Assembly: GCF_035222375.1 (NCBI RefSeq)
Contig: NC_085887.1
Coordinates: 2,703,501 to 2,767,500, forward strand
DNA: 64,000 bases
Source of the DNA: Podospora pseudocomata
Lineage: Eukaryota; Ascomycota; Sordariomycetes; Sordariales; Podosporaceae
Direction: 5' to 3'
Under the pieces are notes generated by a model, which was given only the letters and a program-made list of their open reading frames with translations, ran no database searches and was not told the DNA's origin. Positions 58,936 through 64,000 of this stretch are shown here, one piece after another. The position numbers and the translations under genes were made by a program. Each line of letters opens with the position of its first letter. Within the stretch, counting starts at the first letter, position 1.

Positions 58936-60435
58936 ATGACAGACCTGCTGCGAGTCCTGCCAGAATTCCCAGTCAAACAGTTTGGCGGCCTCATCTCAGC
59001 TCTCGAGTCACGCGGGTACACCACCGCCGACCTCCTGACCCTAGATCCTGCTGAAATAGAAACCAGAACCAAGCTGCCAAATGTGAAGCGATTATGTGAT
59101 GCCATCTTGAACGCCCTACACACCGATCTTGGTGTTGCAGACCCACCACCACCACCACCATTACAACAACAACAACAACAACAACATGACGATGTACAGT
59201 CCAACACTGAACCACCACCACATCATCACCATGAAACCAGTCACCTAAAGCACACGGCTGACACCCTCTCCTCCCAATGGATCACAATCAGCACCCTCGA
59301 CCCCCACCTGGACCTCGCCCTCGGGGGCGGCATTCCCACCGGCCACATCACCGAAATCACGGGTGAATCCGCCGCCGGCAAAACCCAATTCCTCCTCACC
59401 CTCCTCCTTGCCGTGCAACTCCCCCCTCCCCACGGCCTCTCCCGGCCAGCTCTCTACATCAGCACCGAAGCCCCCCTCTCAACCCGCCGCCTCTCCCAAA
59501 TGATCACCGAAAACCCATTTTTCTCCACCCTCCCACGGTCTGGCCGCCCAACCCTCGACAAAATAATCAGCACCACCACCCCCGACCTCGAATCCCAAGA
59601 CCACATCCTCACCTACCAAGCCCCGGTGGAAATCGCCCGCCGCAACGTCGGCCTCTTGATCATCGACTCAGTAGCAGCCAACTACCGCGCCGAATTCGAG
59701 CGCCCCACCGCCAACTCCAACCTCTCCTCCAACATGGGCGCGAGGACCAACGAGCTCATCAAGTTGGGAATGCACCTCAAGGATTTAGCAGAAAAGTACA
59801 ACCTCGCGGTGGTGGTCTCCAACCAAGTAGCCGATCGTTTCTCAGGCACCGCCGGGCTCAAGACACCTGCTCCTGTCCCCTCCAAGACACCAGCATCATC
59901 ACTCAAGGCACCTTTCCCACATGGGTTGGGGAAACAATCACAGGAGTCACCGTTGGCATCAAGATCCCGACCGGCGGAGGCAATACCAATCCCACCGCCA
60001 CCGCCACCGCCACAGCCGCAGTTAAACCCCGAGTATCCCGATCCAGAAGTTGAGATTAATGCTCATCCTGCGTTATCGCTGGATCACCAGCAAAAGTGGT
60101 TTACCGGCTGGGGTGACAACCCATCGCTGGACTACCCGTTGAAGACGCCGAGTTTGGGGCTTGTCTGGTCGACGCAGATATCCGGGAGGATAGCGCTGTT
60201 CAGGAGGCCGGTTAATTATGGGTATGGGGATCATGTTGGGACTGTGGAGGGGATGGGGGCGATGAAGGGGTGGAGGAGGTGGATGAAGGTTGTTTGGGGG
60301 GTTAATGCGCCGGCTTCTGATGTCAGTGGGAGGGGTGGCAAGAAGAAGGGAGGGGGGCCGGTGGAGTTTGAGGTTTGGAAAGGGGGTGTGAGGGTTGTTG
60401 ATGCGGGGAGGATTAACAAAGGGAATATTGCATAA
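58936..60435 (+). CDS. RAD57: Rad51 paralogue, Rad57/XRCC3 type
   Basis: A single exon of 499 residues. An N-terminal helix-hairpin-helix-like region (about 1-60) is followed by a low-complexity insert with Pro6, Gln7 and His-rich runs (about 72-100). The RecA-type ATPase core follows. Walker A is GESAAGKTQ (about 147-155) and Walker B is LLIIDSVAANYRAEF (about 238-252). The order GGGIPTGHITEITGESAAGKTQ and the SVAANYR motif match Rad57/XRCC3. With Rad55, Rad57 stabilises Rad51 filaments during homologous recombination. A second Pro-rich insert lies near 345-355. The sense strand changes from C-rich to strongly G-rich after about 60120. Family is firm; Rad57 versus other paralogues is likely but by memory of motifs. 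Confidence 0.92.
   Translation: MTDLLRVLPEFPVKQFGGLISALESRGYTTADLLTLDPAEIETRTKLPNVKRLCDAILNALHTDLGVADPPPPPPLQQQQQQQHDDVQSNTEPPPHHHHETSHLKHTADTLSSQWITISTLDPHLDLALGGGIPTGHITEITGESAAGKTQFLLTLLLAVQLPPPHGLSRPALYISTEAPLSTRRLSQMITENPFFSTLPRSGRPTLDKIISTTTPDLESQDHILTYQAPVEIARRNVGLLIIDSVAANYRAEFERPTANSNLSSNMGARTNELIKLGMHLKDLAEKYNLAVVVSNQVADRFSGTAGLKTPAPVPSKTPASSLKAPFPHGLGKQSQESPLASRSRPAEAIPIPPPPPPPQPQLNPEYPDPEVEINAHPALSLDHQQKWFTGWGDNPSLDYPLKTPSLGLVWSTQISGRIALFRRPVNYGYGDHVGTVEGMGAMKGWRRWMKVVWGVNAPASDVSGRGGKKKGGGPVEFEVWKGGVRVVDAGRINKGNIA
59146..59232 (+). repeat. Low-complexity CCA/CAA/CAT runs inside RAD57
   Basis: Tandem CCA, CAA and CAT/CAC codons give Pro6, Gln7 and a His cluster between the N-terminal helical region and the ATPase core. 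The CAA part at 59163-59185 is a pure trinucleotide repeat and likely to vary in length. Confidence 0.85.
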
Positions 60436-60842
60436 TACTGCCAAAGGGCTTTGGGAAAGAGTATGGATAAATTTTATTTGGATGGCACGTTGTGGACAAA
60501 AAGACTGGCACTATAAAACACTGAAACAGGGCTCAAAAGTAATCAATAGGCCTCTTGATTATCCTTTCAGACCTCTTGACCATCTTTTAAAAGCCTATTC
60601 TTCTTTTAAAAAGCATAGGTTAAGAATAACTACACATTGTACCGACTTGCAATATCAGTTATTTTTTACCCACCACGTGGATGGATACATATTGCCAGGC
60701 TAAGGTTGGGAAAGAAGACATCACTGCCAGGCCAAATTTTGAGAAGAGTAATCAGAGATAATTCCTCTTGATATATTTTTTTATTCTTAATATTCGATGA
60801 TAAGATGCTGCATGGGTTGTTTTGGTGTTTTATTTTCATTTT
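60436..60842. other. Convergent 3' intergenic region
   Basis: About 400 AT-rich bases between the convergent RAD57-type gene and the acidic-repeat gene. Nothing further is seen. Confidence 0.5.
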
Positions 60843-61504
60843 TTATCCAACCAAATCCCACTCACCGTAATCTTCATAATCATCATCATAGTACTCCTCA
60901 GACTCCTCATAGTACTCCACATCGTCCTCTTGCCACTCCTCATCGCCATCTTCATCCTCATCCTCATCCCCCTCACCATCGTCACTCTCCTCACCATCGT
61001 CACTCTCCTCACCATCGTCACTCTCCTCACCATCGTCACTCTCCTCACCATCGTCACTCTCCTCACCATCGTCACTCTCCTCACCGCTCCCCTCATCCTC
61101 CACCTCTAGCCAGACCTCCCCATCCCGAGTCAACTTCATCTTCTCAAACTTCATACGCAATCCCCCCTCACCCTCAACAATCTCCACATCCTCACCCTTG
61201 TCCTTCCCAGTCTGTGCCGTCCCATGAATCTCCCCGGCATACTTCTCCGCAACAGCATCATGACCCTCTCCCCCATCAACCGCACGCAGGGCATCATTAA
61301 ACGCCATCGCCTCCCTCTTTCTCTCGTTGTTGTAGAAATCACCATATTGCTGTCCCCCGTTCCCTCTGTCTTGGCTTCAGAGGGAGCTGTCGTCTCTTTG
61401 ATTGGCGGTTTGACCTCTCATGACTCCTGCTTGAGGGTAGAGGTCACGTCCTTGTTCTTGTTGGAGTCCTCCTTGTTCCACTTGTTGTTGAAGGGCTCGG
61501 CCAT
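60843..61504 (-). CDS. Acidic-repeat hypothetical protein
   Basis: Best model: exon 61504-61448 and exon 61349-60843, joined across a 98-base GTGACC...CAG intron, giving 187 residues. It begins MAEPFNNKWNKEDSNKNKD and continues QYGDFYNNERKREAMAFNDA. A shorter single-exon model would start at ATG 61307 (154 residues), but the reading frame upstream looks protein-like, favouring the spliced model. Residues about 50-105 form a small ordered segment (KYAGEIHGTAQTGKDKGEDVEIVEGEGGLRMKFEKMKL with TRDGEVWLEV). The tail is extremely acidic, with six perfect ESDDGE repeats and a Tyr/Asp/Glu-rich end. No family is recognised. It may bind basic proteins or histones, judged only by charge. Confidence 0.6.
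60972..61079 (-). repeat. 18-bp coding tandem repeat, six copies
   Basis: Six consecutive 18-base units (plus-strand CTCACCATCGTCACTCTC) encode ESDDGE repeats in the acidic-repeat protein; a degraded seventh follows. The copies are identical at DNA level, which implies recent expansion or homogenisation. Confidence 0.95.
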
Positions 61505-61657
61505 ACACACTATAGTGATGAAATTGAGGATGAGTTGCCATGGGGAAGAGTGGCCACCAGGAGGAACGCTACCCGCAGCAGCTGTTGTAGAATGGCCACT
61601 GCTGTATGAGTTACCGAAATAAAAAGGGGCCGAATCCTTCACATTGGACGAGGTGTC

Positions 61658-62731
61658 CTATTGAGAGTCGGAAGGAACACCGTAAGTGCGGTAGGTTGGC
61701 CGCGGGGCGTCATAGGCGCTGGCATTGTATATCTGCCGGGTCAGGCTCGAAGAGAGATAGGGGAGCAAGTTGGGTGGTGAGGGATAACGGGGATAGCCAT
61801 ATCCAGAACTGCTCGGTAGTCCTCTCGACGCCGGAGAAGAAGCCTGAAGGTAAGGGCGTCGCGGGTTGTACTCTCCCAGGCCATCCGCCCCCGAATTCCC
61901 AGCCGCCCCAAGCTTGCCCAGTCCCTTGTCAATCTTGGGGCTGGCCGTGAGAGTAGCCGTCTCCTCCCGGAGGGAATCCGGAAAGGCCTTCACGCTCTTC
62001 TTCTCACTCTCTTCCCCCTCTGCCTCCTTCTCCATCCAATCAACCCGGCTCTCCAACACACAGGCCCTCGGTTCAGATACGTTCTTCTCCCACTCCCTCT
62101 CCATCCAATCAGCCCGGCATTCCAACGCACAAACCCTCCCTTCGTATCTTTCCTCCTCCCACTCCTCCTCCCACTCCTCCTCCCACTCCTCCTCCCACTC
62201 CTCCTCCCACTCCTCCTCCCACTCCTCCTCCCACTCCTCCACCTTCACCACCCTCTCCTCCACAACCGCCTTAAACTCCTCAAACTCCCCCTTCAACTTC
62301 TCACACACACCATCCCTACTCTTCCCCCCCTCCAACACCCCCACCCTCTCCTTCATCACCCTCTCCCTCTCCTCCAACTCCCTCACCCTCCCCTTCAACT
62401 TCCTCACCCGTCCCTTCGTCTTCTTGTTCTTTTCCTCCAGCTTCTCCAGAAGCGCCATAACATACACCCCAGCATTACGATTCTCCTCCTCCTTCTCCTC
62501 CCCAGCCTTCCTCAGCATCCGCACCTCCTCACCCAACTCCTTGCACATCAGCCGGGTGCGATTAACACTGTCAAAAAGTTGACGGAGAAAAGTCATGAAC
62601 TTGACGTCCTCAGTCTTTGCCTTGCTCGCCATCTCCTCCAGCTTGGCGACCCGATCGTTGAGTTCGGCTTGGGTTCTGTGGATGGGGGAGAAGGCGTAGA
62701 AACCTGAGGAGGGAGACGAGGAAGAGGACAT
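61658..62731 (-). CDS. Coiled-coil protein with WEEE tandem repeat
   Basis: A single exon from ATG 62731 ([20 protein letters not shown]) to TGA gives 357 residues. The frame stays open for about 500 bases further upstream, but that stretch has no in-frame ATG and encodes an Asn/Ser repeat from a GTTGCT microsatellite, so 62731 is the natural start. Residues about 20-200 form a long coiled coil rich in Glu, Lys, Arg and Leu (AELNDRVAKLEEMASKAK onward). Seven WEEE units follow (about 165-195). The C-terminal third is Pro/Ser/Tyr-rich. CALECRADWMERE and CVLESRVDWMEKE form a diverged duplicate pair (about 201-240). No family is recognised; a structural or scaffold role is only a guess. Confidence 0.65.
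   Translation of the reverse strand: MSSSSSPSSGFYAFSPIHRTQAELNDRVAKLEEMASKAKTEDVKFMTFLRQLFDSVNRTRLMCKELGEEVRMLRKAGEEKEEENRNAGVYVMALLEKLEEKNKKTKGRVRKLKGRVRELEERERVMKERVGVLEGGKSRDGVCEKLKGEFEEFKAVVEERVVKVEEWEEEWEEEWEEEWEEEWEEEWEEEWEEERYEGRVCALECRADWMEREWEKNVSEPRACVLESRVDWMEKEAEGEESEKKSVKAFPDSLREETATLTASPKIDKGLGKLGAAGNSGADGLGEYNPRRPYLQASSPASRGLPSSSGYGYPRYPSPPNLLPYLSSSLTRQIYNASAYDAPRPTYRTYGVPSDSQ
62150..62240 (-). repeat. 12-bp coding tandem repeat, about seven copies
   Basis: Near-perfect 12-base units (plus-strand CCTCCTCCCACT) encode Trp-Glu-Glu-Glu repeats in the coiled-coil protein. The purine-rich coding strand is a mirror-like homopurine tract. Confidence 0.95.
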
Positions 62732-62760
62732 GCTGTCGTTGTTGTCGTTGTTGTTGTCGT

Positions 62761-62819
<59 letters not shown>

Positions 62820-63602
62820 TTGTGGTTGTTATCTTGAAAAAGTGAAGACGTCTGCAAGTCGGAATGGGGAGTTAGGTTAGCAGGTATATTTGGATGTTGA
62901 GTTATCGTGGTGTTAAGAAAGAGGGGTTGTGTTGAAGATGGTAGAGCGGAAGGGATAGTTGTGATATGGGTGAAAGAAGATGATGTGTGTGATGATGGAA
63001 GCCAGGTGATGAAGGCAGTGTGTTGATGAAAACAAGCCTTCGTTGATGGCCGTACCTTGTCGACAAGTGAGTCAATTGACCTTGACAATATCCCAGAAAG
63101 AAAAGGTTTCCTTCTAGGAATCCCGAGACACCTATAACTCTGGAAAAGAAAAGGAAAAAGAGAGAGAAATGCGGGAGGGTGCAAAGGGTTTAAGTAAAAC
63201 CGCCCAAACAGAGCTATATCAGCAAAGTCCACCCCGAGATCACGCCGACCTCATTATCACGACCACCCAAACTCTAATGATCACGCCCTCGGAGCAAGCA
63301 AGTGGGACATCAGTAAGCCACATCAACTCAGAACCAGAAAAACCCATAATGACGCAATTCCCAAATCTATTCACAACACCAATGCTAAACCAATATCATT
63401 TTACCTCTGCCCGAGTGCCCAGCTACCGTTCCCCAAGACTAGATATACACAATACGATATCTGACCCAAGCATCAAAAACGCCATAGCCCCCACCCACCC
63501 ATTAGAAGCCCTAAACGCCACACATACATGCAAGTCTTTTTCTCCACCTCCTAATCATGAGAGATAGCTCCACTGTGGCCACCAGTGACCTCGCCGTGTG
63601 CC
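62732..63602. other. Promoter and leader of the coiled-coil gene, 3' flank of RPC2
   Basis: This contains the GTTGCT repeat and about 780 bases of sequence without a supported gene. The right end is the 3' flank of the RNA polymerase III subunit gene. Confidence 0.5.
62733..62830 (+). repeat. (GTTGCT)n / (GTTGTC)n microsatellite
   Basis: About ten GTTGCT units flanked by GTTGTC-like variants, lying immediately upstream of the start codon of the coiled-coil gene, probably in its 5' leader. If translated in the gene's frame it would read Asn-Ser repeats. Confidence 0.85.
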
Positions 63603-64000
63603 TCACCGAGGATGGGGAAACTGGTCCTCCAACTGCATCCTGACCCCCACATTCATAGAAATCAGCTCCTGCAGCAGCAGCTTGGCAGCGTACGGCATGT
63701 TCATCTTGGTGACATTGCTCGTCGTCTTGCAAGTCTGGCAGTACCCCTTGTAGCCCATCAGACCGCACCGCTCGCAGACGTCCACCTTGGTAACGTCAGA
63801 GCTGTACATCAACCGTTCCAGCAACAGCTGCGAGGCGCCGTAGGCAATCAGGCAATCACGCTCCATTTCTCCCAAACGCAAACCACCGTCACGCGAACGA
63901 CCCTCGGTGGGCTGACGTGTGAGGACCGCGCGCGGGCCGCGAGAGCGAGAGTGCATCTTGTCTGCCACCATGTGCTTGAGGCGCTGGTAAAAGATGGGTC
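63603..64000 (-). CDS. RPC2: DNA-directed RNA polymerase III second-largest subunit RPC2, C-terminal end (5' part outside window)
   Basis: The visible 132 codons run from [15 protein letters not shown] to the TGA at 63605-63603. They include the conserved [20 protein letters not shown] segment followed by [17 protein letters not shown], which belongs to the second-largest subunits of multisubunit RNA polymerases. The Zn-binding site [16 protein letters not shown] follows. The wording [29 protein letters not shown] and the short CGLxGYxGYC finger match Pol III (yeast Ret1/Rpc128) rather than Pol II Rpb2 or Pol I Rpa135. The subunit forms half of the Pol III active-site cleft that makes tRNA and 5S rRNA. 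The start and most of the gene lie beyond position 64000. Confidence 0.93.
   Translation of the reverse strand, partial: PIFYQRLKHMVADKMHSRSRGPRAVLTRQPTEGRSRDGGLRLGEMERDCLIAYGASQLLLERLMYSSDVTKVDVCERCGLMGYKGYCQTCKTTSNVTKMNMPYAAKLLLQELISMNVGVRMQLEDQFPHPR

Noticed and set aside
60836-61300. Plus-strand frames made of His/Pro/Ser or Val/Thr/Ile repeats
   Set aside because: They are shadows of the 18-bp coding repeat of the minus-strand acidic protein.
62732-63232. N-terminal extension of the WEEE coiled-coil protein through an Asn-Ser repeat
   Set aside because: No in-frame ATG precedes 62731, and the extension is encoded by a microsatellite and promoter-like sequence.
1-64000. tRNA, 5S rRNA, transposon or CRISPR features
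   Set aside because: No cloverleaf-like B-box context, 5S core, transposase or reverse-transcriptase motif, or spaced direct-repeat array was found by eye; a covariance-model search would be the decisive check.

Overview
The window is nuclear DNA from a filamentous ascomycete, most likely a Sordariomycete of the Sordariales type. Genes are intron-poor, with short introns (about 49-105 bases for most). Donors are GTATGT or GTAAGT-like, branch sites resemble CTAAC, and acceptors are CAG, TAG or AAG. Proteins such as the 2EXR family member, the SFL1-type HSF factor, the FacC/Yat2-size carnitine acetyltransferase and the SepB/Mcl1 protein fit Pezizomycotina. No prokaryotic operon, CRISPR array, transposase, tRNA or rRNA gene was recognised. 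Exon coordinates were derived by hand from splice signals, reading phase and family continuity.

Layout. 1-6833 (+): C-terminal part of a giant TOM1/HUWE1-type HECT ubiquitin ligase, cut by the window edge. 6834-12279: 5.4 kb without a supported gene, probably including the long leader of the next gene. 12280-14305 (+): SFL1/MGA1-type HSF-domain transcription factor. 14667-14805: a long imperfect hairpin. 15557-18418 (-): cytosolic carnitine acetyltransferase. 21484-22305 (+): 2EXR protein. 22766-23127 (-): possible small gene. 26304-27065 (+): SET-domain protein. 27464-28518 (-): mitochondrial-looking protein. 29631-30646 (+): Rab GTPase Ypt1. 32116-32313 (-): possible 65-residue Cys-rich protein. 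34121-35692 (-): succinyl-CoA ligase beta. 36924-37685 (+): Lys-rich basic protein. 38091-41004 (-): Gyp5-type TBC RabGAP. 43063-46233 (-): 1038-residue protein of unknown role. 48843-50164 (-) and 50658-53333 (+): divergent pair of a WD40 protein and the replisome adaptor Mcl1/Ctf4/SepB. 53902-54894 (-): ribosomal protein eS8 with an 8-base microexon. 55973-58177 (-): type I membrane protein. 58936-60435 (+): Rad57/XRCC3 recombinase paralogue. 60843-61504 (-) and 61658-62731 (-): two repeat-rich hypothetical proteins. 63603-64000 (-): C-terminal end of the RNA polymerase III second-largest subunit.

The genes are mainly unlinked housekeeping functions: ubiquitination, acetyl-unit transport, TCA cycle, vesicle traffic, replication and recombination, translation, and Pol III. 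The one functional pairing is Ypt1 with a Gyp5-type RabGAP, whose yeast relative acts on Ypt1; they lie about 8 kb apart. No secondary-metabolite or defence cluster was seen. The most unusual signals are the roughly 60-bp-arm hairpin downstream of the HSF gene, the 8-base microexon in the eS8 gene, a GC-AG intron, an in-frame 57-base intron, and a recurrent switch inside genes from C-rich to G-rich sense strand.
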